Source: Candidatus Caldilinea saccharophila (lineage in GTDB: Bacteria > Chloroflexota > Anaerolineae > Caldilineales > Caldilineaceae). Taken from it: 24,026 bases of DNA. The position numbers were made by a program, and so were the translations under genes. Positions 1 through 8,483 of this stretch are shown here, in pieces. The stretch lies in NCBI GenBank assembly GCA_016710365.1, contig JADJVW010000057.1, positions 1 to 24,026 on the forward strand, given 5' to 3'. The notes below the pieces were generated by a model. The model was not told the origin of the DNA. It did no database searches and saw only the letters and a list, made by a program, of their open reading frames with translations. Position 1 is the stretch's first letter. Each line of letters starts with the position of its first letter.

Positions 1-25
1 ATCTTTATTGAAATAATGTGCGCAT

Positions 26-59
26 AGGTGACAGTCACTTTTGGAAGTGACTGTCACCT
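26..59. repeat. Perfect palindrome, copy A, after the methyltransferase stop
   Basis: Two perfect 15-nt arms, AGGTGACAGTCACTT (26-40) and AAGTGACTGTCACCT (45-59), enclose a TTGG loop. Each arm also contains a smaller inverted repeat, GTGAC-A-GTCAC. The element begins two bases beyond the stop codon of the minus-strand methyltransferase (62-64). It could fold at the end of that mRNA, but no T-run follows, so it is not a classical intrinsic terminator. Two further copies lie at 2424-2457 and 4041-4080. Copies A and B also share the five bases GCTCA beyond the right arm, so the repeat unit is slightly longer than the stem. Confidence 0.9.
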
Positions 60-61
60 GC

Positions 62-3000
62 TCACGCCTTCCCCTCCACCATCTTGACCTCTTCTTCCGT
101 CAGCCCGTACAGACGATAGACCAGCTGGTCGATCTCTGCTTCCAATGCGCTGACGTCGGCGGCGGGGTTCTGGGTTTTGAGAGCCAGGATCTCATCCACG
201 AGCTTTACAAGTGGCTGCTGTTCTTCCAGCGAAACATCGGGAATGGGTAAGGCTTTCCAGTCATCAGGATAGAGATGAATATTGCTGCGACGATGCGCAC
301 GTAAATAGTCACGCGCCGCACTGGAGTTCATCACGGCCAACAAGTACTTCACGGCAAATCGCTTGCTGGTTTGTTTCAACTGCTCACGCTTGGGCAAATC
401 GGCACGTGGCTTCTCGTCACGATAGCGCGCACTTTTCTGGAGAGATCTGTTGCGCACTCCAGCCAAACTAAGCCAAGGTATGAAACCAACGCTGGCAGGA
501 GTAAAAATAAACCCGACACTGTCATAGCACACAACAGGATCAGGTCCAGGGCTCCGCTGCGCAAGCAACTTTTCAGGTACTGGATACATCTCCGGAAAAG
601 TTGGTCGGCAAAATCGACCAGGAGCACGTTCGGTATTCCATTCAAGCCAGATGTGTTCTTTCGGTAGCCAATTTGCCAGATGTTTACCTTCGACATATGG
701 CTTGCTATGAAGTTCTGTTCTAGTGGATGACACGACGTCAGACGTAACAAACTTTCCATCAATCGCATTCTCATCGCTATTTGGCCTAAGACCATAACTT
801 ACGTAGCATATTTTCTGCAATAGCAATATCCTTTTAGAAAATTCTGCATTATTGTCTGTATCCGGGAAAAACAATCGATAATCCAGTCTACTCTGGTAAT
901 CAGTGCTAAGCTCCGTAATTAGACCAAATTTCGGTTCATGTAAGCGCCTCTCCGGTCGATTGTTGCTGCCATCCGCCTTCTGAAAGAAGTAAATAACATT
1001 CCGCACTGCGGCATCGAAAATCTGAATCTTGCTGAAGAAGTCGAGCCGCAGCACACGGCTGTGCTGCAAGAACCAGGTCTGCGATTTCTGCGCATACTTG
1101 GCGTGGCAATACGCATCGGAAACGATCATGGTCGTGACGCCACCATGCCGCAGCAACTTGTAGCCAAGTTCAATGAACGGAATGTAAAGGTCCCACTTTT
1201 CCCACAGCGTTTCGTATTGGCCGCTTGCCTCGATCCGCTTGCGAAAGGCAACATGTGCTTCGCCCGCATCGGCGCGCACATAAGGCGGGTTGCCAATGAC
1301 CACGTCAAAGCCATCGATGACCCCAAACATCCATTCAGGGTCAAAGAACTCGGCGTGGGTGTGCTGGTTGTACGGATCCCACTTCGCCAGCATCTCGGTG
1401 GTGGCGTGCTCCCAGCCGTCACGTTCCAGCAGATCACCCAACCGTTCACGCAGGCGGGCATCCGCGTCTCGATATTTCTTCTTGGTCTGCGTCGTCTTCG
1501 CTGTGAAATGGCGCTGACGCACGCGGCGCAGTTCGGCCTCGGTGCGCTCGATCTCGGGGTTGCGCATCTCGATGGTCGTGTGACTTGCCGTCATCGCGCC
1601 GTCGCCCGGCAGCAGCGCACGCAATGCCGATGTATCCGGCGTCGTCGGAAAAAGCCAGTCGGCGTTGAGCGGTGTAAACGTGGCATCGTGCACGAGCAGC
1701 GCGTTCAACTCAGCGCATACTTCGCGGCCGATCGACAACCATTTTTCTTTGAGCGCCGCGCCCGTCACCTTGAGATATTGTGCAAAGACATCGGCCAATT
1801 CGTCGACTTTATGCTTGACTGTGGCTGACGGCGCGAGCGCCGGCGCCAGCTTCGGCTTTTCCGCTGGGCGCACGATGCCCAGCAGTGAATTCGCCGCCAC
1901 AAACTTCGTCTCCAGATTCGGCAGCGCCCGCACATTGCGATTGGGGGCGGCGTCGTCCACGCGCTGGTCGGCCACCAGCGAGATGAAGAAGCGCAGCTTG
2001 GCAATCTGCACGGCGATAGGCTGAATGTCCACGCCGTAAATGCAGTTCTCGATCAGGTAGAGTTTGCGCGTGTAGTCGAGTTCGTGGTCTTGCTCCGTAA
2101 AGGAGTATTCGATGTCGCGGATACGCGCCTCGATGTCTTCCAGGGCGTGCTGACGATTCTTCTCGTCTTCCATCTGCTCGGTCAGCTCGCGGTCGCGCTG
2201 CGCGCGGGCAAGCTGTTGTTGCTTCCAGCGGGTGTTGTTGGGGTCGAGCTTGCGCAAGATGAAGACCAGCTTGTGCAGGATGCCCATGGGGAAAGCGCCG
2301 GAGCCGCACGCCGGGTCGAGAATCTTGGCGTGGTCGATGGCGTCGATCAGCACATCGACCTCGGCGGACGCAAAATCGTGCGCTTCGTCGGTGTAGGCAA
2401 AGAGGCGGCGCAGGCGCGGCTTAAGGTGACTGTCACTTTTAGAAGTGACAGTCACCTGCTCAGTCACCTGCTGCCCCAGATAGGCGATCAGCGCCTCATC
2501 GACCATATAATCGACAATCTCACGCGGGGTGTAGAAAGAGCCGGTCTGCTTGCGTGCGGTCGTACGCGTCTCCGGGTTGTAGGCAGCCAGCAGGTTTTCA
2601 AAGACTTTGCCCAGCAGTTCGGGGTCGAGCGCTACTTCCTCGTCGATGGGCGTGTTTTCTTCGACAGTGAACTTGTAGCGGTGGAAGATGTCGAAGAGAC
2701 CGCACTTTGTACGGCTTGTTGTGCGTGCCGAAAACTTCGTTCAGATCGAACGATTGTTCCTTGCCAAAGAAGAGGACGTTGGGCGCGTGCAGTGGGTTGT
2801 CGTCCCGTTCGGAGAAGCCATCGACGGGGATCATTTTGCGCTTGCCCTCGCGCACGATCTCTTTGTCGAGGCACTCGAACAGCCCGCCGTTAAGAAAGGG
2901 AATCTCGGCAAAGAGCGCCAGCGCGCCGGCCTCGTCGAGCCTGAACAGGTCTGCATAGCGATAGACGTTGTGCACGCCATAGTGACGATTGTAGCCGCCG

Positions 3001-4013
3001 CTCTCCGCCGCGCTGCGAAAGATGCGATTGCGCGGCTGCGCCGGCGTGTTCATTTCGGTGTTGAGTGTAGCGAAAAAGAGGTTCTGCAAGATGGCCTTGT
3101 AGTAGCCGTCGCTATCGTCGCCCATGTCGTGCAAAAGTTGGGAGACGCGTTGGCGGTCAAAGAGCGCATCGGGAACCAGACCCTTTTCCTTGATGAACCA
3201 GACAAAGATGAGGCGTGTGATCAGACGGATGACGGCGACGGCGTTGCGCGTCTCTTCGTCCTCCTGGCTGTCGCCGCGGGGGAAGGTGACGGTCTCTACG
3301 GCCCAGTAGTACCAGTTCGCCAGCTCCTGGTAGAAGCGCTTGTTGAGTTCGCTGATATCCAGCGTCTTGGCCCAGGCGCTTTGCAGTTCGTCGAAGTCGC
3401 CCACGCTCTGCGCATTGCGCAGGCTGCTCAGCGCCAATTCTTCCAAAATACGCACATGCGCGGCGTGTGGGCGGCGAAGGTCGATATCCTTGATCAACGT
3501 TACCTTTTCCAGCACATCTTTGCTGGCAGCGCGCTTGCCAGGCCGGTGCAGGATGATGGCCAGCGTCAACTTGTCGCCGTAGCGGAAGAAGATGGGCGTC
3601 GGCATGTCGAAGAGGCGGTTGACGGCGCGGGTGATAGTCGCCAGCGCGCTGCGCGAATAGCGTTCGCCGGAGAGACCGACCGCCAGAAAGAGGAAGGAAC
3701 GATAAAGGCCGCGGTTCCAGCCGCCATCGTCAAGCGCTAAATCCATCTGCTCGCGCTGGGCAACTTCCCTGTCAGTCAACTGGAAGAGCACGTTGGCTTC
3801 CGTCCACGCGTCAGTGAGGGCGTGCTCCGCATTGAAAGGGCGGGCAGTGGCGAACGTTGCTACAAAGTTCTGCGCCGTATTAGGCTCCAGTGGATAGCGC
3901 TTCTCGCTGCGATAGCCAAGCACGTCGAGCAGATGGCTACAGTTTGCAGTCAGGTCGCCGCCAGTAAAGGCGTGCAGCGCATTGGTAATATCGGTGCGGA
4001 GGTCGGTAGGCAT
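62..4013 (-). CDS. Eco57I-class adenine-specific DNA methyltransferase (type IIG/PglX-like), split by one frameshift
   Basis: Predicted N6-adenine DNA methyltransferase of a restriction or phage-defence system. The restored protein is about 1317 aa. The N-terminal half (4013 to about 2702) carries the segment LIFVWFIKEKGLVPDALFD typical of large Eco57I-like enzymes. The C-terminal half has the SAM-binding motif I (DPACGSG, about residues 568-573), the catalytic motif IV NPPY (about 909-912) and a target-recognition-like C-terminus ending near NIHLYPDDWKALPIPD. The two halves read in different frames. The junction is at 2700-2703, where the sequence codes KVR-SLRH but the other frame continues GLFDIFHRYKFTVEENTP, and restoring two bases (CG) joins them. 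Read literally, there are a 471-aa piece (2598-4013) and an 814-aa piece (62-2506). The gene starts 58 nt after the helicase stop with AAAGG upstream, so it is probably co-transcribed with it. Palindrome B lies in frame inside it. No separate nuclease motif was recognised. Confidence 0.85.
2424..2457. repeat. Perfect palindrome, copy B, in frame inside the methyltransferase gene
   Basis: Arms AGGTGACTGTCACTT (2424-2438) and AAGTGACAGTCACCT (2443-2457) pair perfectly around the loop TTAG. Relative to copies A and C, the centre base of the left arm is T instead of A, and the right arm carries the matching A, so pairing is kept. A partial extra half-site, CAGTCACCTG, follows at 2461-2470. On the minus strand the repeat is translated as QVTVTSKSDSHLK, between the YMVDEALIAYLGQQ segment and RLRRLFAYTDE, just ahead of the SAM-binding motif. 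The reading frame stays open through it. Confidence 0.9.
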
Positions 4014-4040
4014 GTCGGCCTTTCTTTGATAGGCAGGTCG

Positions 4041-4080
4041 GGCAGGTGACAGTCACTTCTGGAAGTGACTGTCACCTGCC
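4041..4080. repeat. Perfect palindrome, copy C, overlapping the helicase stop codon
   Basis: This is the longest copy: 18-nt arms 4041-4058 and 4063-4080, beginning GGCAGGTGACAGTCACTT, around the loop CTGG. It occupies most of the 58-nt gap between helicase and methyltransferase. It supplies the helicase stop codon (TGA on the minus strand at 4072-4074) and the codons just before it. It could form an intercistronic mRNA hairpin that protects or attenuates the transcript, but that role is inferred. Confidence 0.9.
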
Positions 4081-7000
4081 CCGGTTCTCCCCAATTACCA
4101 CCCAAGTCGCCAACTCGAAGTCGCTATTTTCCGACACTTGCTGCCCCACGTCCGGCAACTGAGCGTTGCGGCCACTTTGTAACGTTGCCGCCATGCGTTT
4201 GCGGAAAGTGGCGACAATCGAGGCTACGGCGCGCTCCAATAGATGGGTGTAATGGCTCATCTCGCGTCCATCCTGCGTGTATTCATCAAAGCGGCGGCAC
4301 AATTCCTCGTAGGCGGCGTCATGGCCGGCGCAGAGGCCGCGCAGCAACGAGAGCGTTTGCTTGGGCTGGGCAAAGCTGAGGCGCACTTCTCCGTCGTTGC
4401 GCACATAGACCAGATAGTAGGGCTGTAGCGGATTGATCTCCTGACTGGCTGCACGCCGTTTCTCCTGTGGATCCGCCGTGCGGTGGCGTAGGCAATAGAT
4501 CACACCGGGTGCAACCTTATTGTCGTTGTTCGGCGACGGCGCCACGGCGTATAGACCCAGTGGCGCTTCCTCCAACAGACGGCGGTTAGCTTCCAGATAG
4601 TTGAACAAATCGATGCGGAAATCGTCCAGCGAGAACTCGGTTAATGACGGCGCGTCATCCAAATCTTCTAGGTTTAACACCTCGTTCTGCAAGCGCAGCA
4701 ACTGATGGTCGCGATACTTCAGGTCGTCTTTGATCAGCTCTTCCAATTCGTTAGTTTTGAACAGGTCATCCTCCGACGTGGCCGCAATATCGACCAACGC
4801 CATGCGCGCCTCGACGCGATATTTCAGGCTGATATAGCGGTCAAGGTGTGGCGTCGGCCAAAAGTTAACCATCTGCACCGTTTCGTTGCGGCTGCCGATG
4901 CGGTCGATGCGCCCGAAGCGTTGGATGATGCGCACCGGATTCCAGTGGATATCATAGTTGATCAGATAATCACAGTCCTGCAGGTTTTGACCTTCCGAGA
5001 TGCAGTCAGTGGCGATCAGCAGGTCAATTTCGCCGGTTTGCGGCATAGCGGCAATTCGCGCGCGCTGTTTAGAACGCGGTGAGAAATTGATCAGGATGTG
5101 GTTGAAGTGGTTGGCATGTGAATAGCCGGTCGGTGTAAAGGTTGTGTGATTTTCGCCGCTGCCAACGACCAAAGCGATATGGATGCCCAGTTCTTGTTGC
5201 ACCCAGCGCTGCAAGTGTGCATAGAGATAAGTTGCGGTGTCGGCAAACGCTGTGAAGATCAGCACCTTGCGATTAGGGGCGCCGTCTTTGTCGTGCGTAG
5301 GCTGTGTCACTTTTGCCTGAATCAGCGCCTTGAGTTCGGCCAGTTTTGCATCGCGTGCGGGGCAGACATCGCGCGCCTGCAAATGCAAGCCGTACAACTG
5401 CTGTTTGTCTTGCTGTAAAGCTGTCAGCCAGCGCTCTACATCCAGGTGCGCCGTGCGAAAGGTGAGCTTCTTGCCGACTTGCAATGACTCACGCAGCTCC
5501 TCGTCCTCGATATCGGCCAGATCGGCTACTTCCAAGTCAATGTCCGCGTTCTCCTGCGCCGCCTGGAAGACGTGTAAACGATGCTCCAGCGCTTCGATCT
5601 TGTCAATCGTGCGCTGCATAGTGAGTGCAAAGGCGTGCACCGAACTTTCCAATCGCTTGAGGAAGTTCACCTTCATCATGCCGATCAGAAAGCCTTCTCG
5701 TTGCGCCTGTGTGAAGTTGCCTACGCGTCGCGCATATTCTTCCTGGTAGCGCGGCAAGACAAAACGCGACGGGTTGAAGAGTGAAAGCGTATATCCCTCA
5801 ATCTCCTCGCTCAGTTTGTCATACGACATGAAGCGGTTACTCAAATCGATGTTGGCAAATCTGGCAACGGGTTGCGTGCGCGCCGGAAAGCCGCCAAGCC
5901 TCTCCATTTCCTGCTGATAATATTTTTGGACGTGCCGCCGTGCGCGGGCAATGGTCAGTTCGTCGAGCAGCTTGAAGAAGTCGGATCCCAGACTATTGAG
6001 CAGGTCACGCGTTGTGCGCACCTCCGCTGGCTTCTTTACCCACAGGGTGAATTGCCCTTGCGCCTGGCGCAACGTTTCCTTCAGGCTGGTAATATCAAAG
6101 GCGTCGACAAATGCATCATCGGCGCCTGCCGTAAGTAGATAAAGCTGATTGCGCAGGTCGCGCAGGTCGTTGTTTACTGGAGTCGCCGACAATAGCAGCA
6201 CTTTCGTGCGCACGCCAGCCTTGATAATGTCATCCATCAGCCGCTGGTAGCGGCTGCGCCGCACAACTGTGCCGGTCTCGTCTTTGCGGCCGGGCGTATT
6301 GTTGCGGAAATTATGTGACTCGTCGATGACAACGAGATCGTAGTTGCCCCAGTTGACGGTCGCCAGATTGATGTCACCTGACAGCCCGCCATCCCGGCTC
6401 AGATCGGTGTGCGAGAGAACATCAAAACGGAAGCGGTCGTCGACAAATGAGTTCAACTGGTCGTTTTGCCGATAGATCGTCCAGTTTTCGCGCAACTTCT
6501 TGGGGCAGAGCACCAGCACGCGCTCGTTGCGCAACTCGAAATACTTAATCACTGCCAGCGCCGTGTAGGTCTTACCCAGGCCAACGCTGTCGGCCAAGAT
6601 GCAGCCATTATATTTGAGGATTTTATTGATAATCGCCTTAGCGCCATCCTTCTGAAACGCAAAGAGTGTGCGCCAGATGTCCGTATCAAAGAGCGTGGTC
6701 TTGCCTAGATCGAAGTTTACACGCCCGGCAGCGTCCAGATATTCTTCAAAGATATGGAAGAGGGTCTTGTAATAGATGAATTGCGGGCTGTGGTTATGAT
6801 AGACCTGAGCGAGATAGTCCAGAACCTCGTGCTTGACATCGACCACTAACTTCTCGTCATCCCACAGTTCGTCGAACCATACTTTGAGATCGTCCCGGTC
6901 GCGGCTGCTGTCGACGACCAGATTCAGTTCAATATTGTTGTTGCTGTTGGCAAGCCCCAGTCCATGGGTTGTGAAGTTGGAGCTACCCAAGATGGCCTGA

Positions 7001-7404
7001 GAGACTGCGCCGTTGGCAATGTGATACATCTTGCCATGCAACAATCCGGCTTGCTGCACCGATTTGATCGCTACCTTTTCTTCTATCCACACCGCGCACT
7101 CGCGGGCAATACGACGCTGCGCCAGCACATTGGCCAGCTTCAATCCGTCGGTATCAATGACAAATGCCTTTTTGTCGCTCTTGTTTGGGTCGACTGAACG
7201 TACAAAACGTGGTTCGCCAAACAAAAAACGCATATGAGCAATCTGGTCAAGTTGTGTCTTCAGTTCTACATACGCATGGATGGTGAAGTACGCCGAAACG
7301 ACTGACAACATCGAATCAGAGGTGATATTCGTTTTGAGAAAATCCCCTACACTGCCACGACGGTGGTTGTCTCGGATGCCAGAATTGATGTAGTGAAAGG
7401 TCAT
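4072..7404 (-). CDS. PLD-nuclease-like/SNF2-family helicase fusion, putative phage-defence protein
   Basis: An intact protein of 1110 aa. Residues about 1-190 resemble a phospholipase D-like domain with a single HxK motif (LLHGKMYH, H123/K125) followed by GSSNFT (140-145). A superfamily 2 SNF2-like ATPase follows: Walker A DSVGLGKT (272-279), DESH (361-364), SATP (406-409), then motifs V-VI, ATDCISEGQNLQ and QRFGRIDRIGS (about 799-838). The C-terminal 270 residues were not recognised. SNF2 helicases beside a large methyltransferase occur in ATP-dependent restriction and DISARM-type loci (drmD/drmMI). Here no drmA, drmB or drmC homologue is within the window. The PLD domain could be the DNA-cleaving part, although many defence PLD domains are only presumed nucleases. 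The ATG at 7404 lacks a clear Shine-Dalgarno sequence. The stop codon lies inside palindrome C. Confidence 0.85.
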   Translation of the reverse strand: MTFHYINSGIRDNHRRGSVGDFLKTNITSDSMLSVVSAYFTIHAYVELKTQLDQIAHMRFLFGEPRFVRSVDPNKSDKKAFVIDTDGLKLANVLAQRRIARECAVWIEEKVAIKSVQQAGLLHGKMYHIANGAVSQAILGSSNFTTHGLGLANSNNNIELNLVVDSSRDRDDLKVWFDELWDDEKLVVDVKHEVLDYLAQVYHNHSPQFIYYKTLFHIFEEYLDAAGRVNFDLGKTTLFDTDIWRTLFAFQKDGAKAIINKILKYNGCILADSVGLGKTYTALAVIKYFELRNERVLVLCPKKLRENWTIYRQNDQLNSFVDDRFRFDVLSHTDLSRDGGLSGDINLATVNWGNYDLVVIDESHNFRNNTPGRKDETGTVVRRSRYQRLMDDIIKAGVRTKVLLLSATPVNNDLRDLRNQLYLLTAGADDAFVDAFDITSLKETLRQAQGQFTLWVKKPAEVRTTRDLLNSLGSDFFKLLDELTIARARRHVQKYYQQEMERLGGFPARTQPVARFANIDLSNRFMSYDKLSEEIEGYTLSLFNPSRFVLPRYQEEYARRVGNFTQAQREGFLIGMMKVNFLKRLESSVHAFALTMQRTIDKIEALEHRLHVFQAAQENADIDLEVADLADIEDEELRESLQVGKKLTFRTAHLDVERWLTALQQDKQQLYGLHLQARDVCPARDAKLAELKALIQAKVTQPTHDKDGAPNRKVLIFTAFADTATYLYAHLQRWVQQELGIHIALVVGSGENHTTFTPTGYSHANHFNHILINFSPRSKQRARIAAMPQTGEIDLLIATDCISEGQNLQDCDYLINYDIHWNPVRIIQRFGRIDRIGSRNETVQMVNFWPTPHLDRYISLKYRVEARMALVDIAATSEDDLFKTNELEELIKDDLKYRDHQLLRLQNEVLNLEDLDDAPSLTEFSLDDFRIDLFNYLEANRRLLEEAPLGLYAVAPSPNNDNKVAPGVIYCLRHRTADPQEKRRAASQEINPLQPYYLVYVRNDGEVRLSFAQPKQTLSLLRGLCAGHDAAYEELCRRFDEYTQDGREMSHYTHLLERAVASIVATFRKRMAATLQSGRNAQLPDVGQQVSENSDFELATWVVIGENRGR

Positions 7405-7552
7405 AGAGGTGCAGTCTTATGCTTGAGTAGCAAAGATTATCGGCTTTCGATGGTGCATAGTTTACCACATCATAATCCTGCTCAAGCTTATGGGTAAAAG
7501 TGCAGTCAGTTTGTTGTATCCACCCCAGTGTATCCTGCCGAGAAATCGCCCG

Positions 7553-7588
7553 TTTCATCCTGAGAGAAAAATTTCTCTCAGGATGAAA
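7553..7588. repeat. 17-bp perfect inverted repeat
   Basis: TTTCATCCTGAGAGAAA (7553-7569) and TTTCTCTCAGGATGAAA (7572-7588) are exact reverse complements separated by AA. As RNA the loop would open to at least four bases. It lies about 150 bp upstream of the helicase start. Possibilities are an operator, a terminator-like hairpin without a T-run, or a small palindromic mobile repeat. Nothing in the sequence chooses between them. Confidence 0.85.
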
Positions 7589-7618
7589 TCCAGCGCCACT
7601 CGCTGAGAAACTGCCAAC

Positions 7619-7652
7619 TTCCTTACAGGAATTTTCAAAATCCTGCAAGGAA
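7619..7652. repeat. Imperfect hairpin upstream of the HU-related gene
   Basis: TTCCTTACAGGA (7619-7630) pairs with TCCTGCAAGGAA (7641-7652) with one A/C mismatch, and the intervening ATTTTCAAAA can extend the stem. It starts only 30 bases after the 17-bp inverted repeat, so the region has two consecutive stems. Function unknown. Confidence 0.6.
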
Positions 7653-7701
7653 ATTTATAATTTACACAAGAAATTTGAGAGTTGGAATGCGACTCAACTG
7701 T

Positions 7702-7718
7702 GCAGGCTATGAGCCTGC
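7702..7718. repeat. Short REP-like hairpin GCAGGCT-ATG-AGCCTGC
   Basis: Two perfect 7-nt arms around ATG. It resembles the GGGCT-ACC-AGCCC hairpin at 8484-8502, so two related-looking stems lie on either side of the HU-related gene. Their kinship rests only on the shared GGCT-NNN-AGCC core. Confidence 0.5.
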
Positions 7719-7816
7719 CGTGATGTGCACGGCGGTTGGCGCCGAGCCGGTTCGACGCCGGGGCGCGGAAGCGCCGAGGGGACCCAGAGCAAGCCTTGCA
7801 GAAGATCTCTTGCTTT

Positions 7817-7856
7817 TCCTCTGCGCATCTCTGCCTCTCCGCGCCTCTGCGTCAAA
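7817..7856. repeat. CTCTGCG-type low-complexity repeat
   Basis: A pyrimidine-rich block of recurring CTCTGCG, CTCTGC, CTCCGCG and CTCTGCGTC words. On the opposite strand it reads as GCAGAGG-type repeats and gives artificial reading frames rich in Glu, Ala and Arg. From memory, this kind of element recurs between genes in several environmental phyla. That recollection was not tested here. It ends about 40 bases before the start codon of the HU-related gene. Confidence 0.5.
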
Positions 7857-7897
7857 AGCAGCGGCATTTCTCGCCCATGCAAAGAAGGAGACGATCT

Positions 7898-8294
7898 GTG
7901 GCAAAACGCATCAAAGCGATCAGGCCTGCGCCCGCGGCTCAAGCGGGCCGGGCGCATTGACGAGACCCTGCTGGCGCACTATGTGGCGGAGCGCTCCAAC
8001 CTGAGCAAGGCGGATGTGACGCACGCCCTGTTGGAATTGAGCGCGGCCATTGAGGACTTTGTGCTGCTGGGGCACAGCGTGCGGCTGTCCGGCCTGGGCT
8101 TGATCACGCCGAGCATGAACACGCAAGGCGAGCTGACCCTCCGCATCCTGCCCGACCCGCACCTTCTGCGTGCGATCAATGATCGACGGCGCTTTACCGG
8201 CAAGATTATCAATGCAGCCAACCTGGGGAAGAGTGGCGACGAACTGGCGGCGCAGTGGGATAGCTTGCATCCGGATGATCCGGTGGAAACGTAG
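7898..8294 (+). CDS. HU-related (histone-like) DNA-binding protein, frameshifted near its N-terminus
   Basis: A small basic DNA-binding protein of the HU/IHF superfamily, probably binding or bending DNA in the nucleoid. The body reads IDETLLAHYVAERSN, then LSKADVTHALLEL and the beta-arm-like HSVRLSGLGLITPS, ending DDPVET at the TAG 8292-8294. The best start is GTG 7898 with AAGGAG at 7885-7890 (7-nt spacer), coding MAKRIKAIRPAPAAQAGR. That frame stops at 7958-7960, whereas the body is one frame away. The switch maps to the GC tract 7940-7956, and adding CG (or removing one base) restores about 131-132 aa. An in-frame ATG at 7725 would add about 58 residues translated from repeat DNA, so I reject it. 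Either an assembly indel or, less likely, programmed frameshifting. Confidence 0.7.
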
Positions 8295-8300
8295 GGGACG

Positions 8301-8483
8301 GTGAAAACACAAGCGGATGCTTTGGCGGCCCTGAGACAAGTGATCAGTGTTCATCAGCTTGAGCCTAGCGAGAAAGAGAGGCGCGTGCAAGCGGCAAATG
8401 ACGCACGCCACTCCGCACGGCTTCATCAACGCTTCGGAAGGGTCATGCGCCCATGCATAGTGAGTTCTTCCACCGCTGCGTAG
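8301..8483 (+). CDS. Possible small hypothetical protein (60 aa)
   Basis: A GTG-initiated frame six bases after the HU-related gene, preceded by AGGGGACG. It codes MKTQADALAALRQVISVHQL followed by a charged stretch with Glu-Lys-Arg and Arg-His. The C-terminus runs into a REP-like hairpin that supplies the TAG stop, so the end is probably not native. No family was recognised. It may be a decayed remnant or not coding at all. The rest of 8484-8619 contains no gene I can support. Confidence 0.25.
   Translation: MKTQADALAALRQVISVHQLEPSEKERRVQAANDARHSARLHQRFGRVMRPCIVSSSTAA

Larger units (their letters stand above)
7405..7897. other. Non-coding divergent region rich in inverted repeats
   Basis: About 490 bases between the divergently read helicase and HU-related genes. 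No open frame here resembles a protein I recognise. It holds a 17-bp perfect inverted repeat, an imperfect hairpin, a GCAGGCT hairpin, a short GGCGC-GGAA-GCGCC stem at 7762-7775 and a CTCTGCG-rich low-complexity block, listed separately. The part nearest the helicase (7405-7500) is AT-richer than its surroundings and must hold that operon's promoter, but I could not identify convincing -35/-10 boxes. Confidence 0.6.

Noticed and set aside
26..59. Intrinsic terminator for the methyltransferase
   Set aside because: The stem is strong but no T-run follows, and near-identical elements lie inside the gene, where termination would be harmful.
2688..3740. A 350-codon plus-strand frame opposite the methyltransferase
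   Set aside because: It is a shadow of the coding strand, with no ribosome site and no recognisable family.
62..4013. Treating the two methyltransferase pieces as separate specificity and modification subunits
   Set aside because: The last residues of the upstream piece become unrelated exactly where the other frame continues GLFDIFHRYKF, so it is one gene with one indel.
26..4080. CRISPR array from the repeated palindromes
   Set aside because: There are only three copies, about 2.4 and 1.6 kb apart, with genes between them and no spacer-sized intervals or cas genes.
7725..7897. Longer HU-related protein starting at ATG 7725
   Set aside because: The extra segment is translated low-complexity repeat DNA and lacks a ribosome site.
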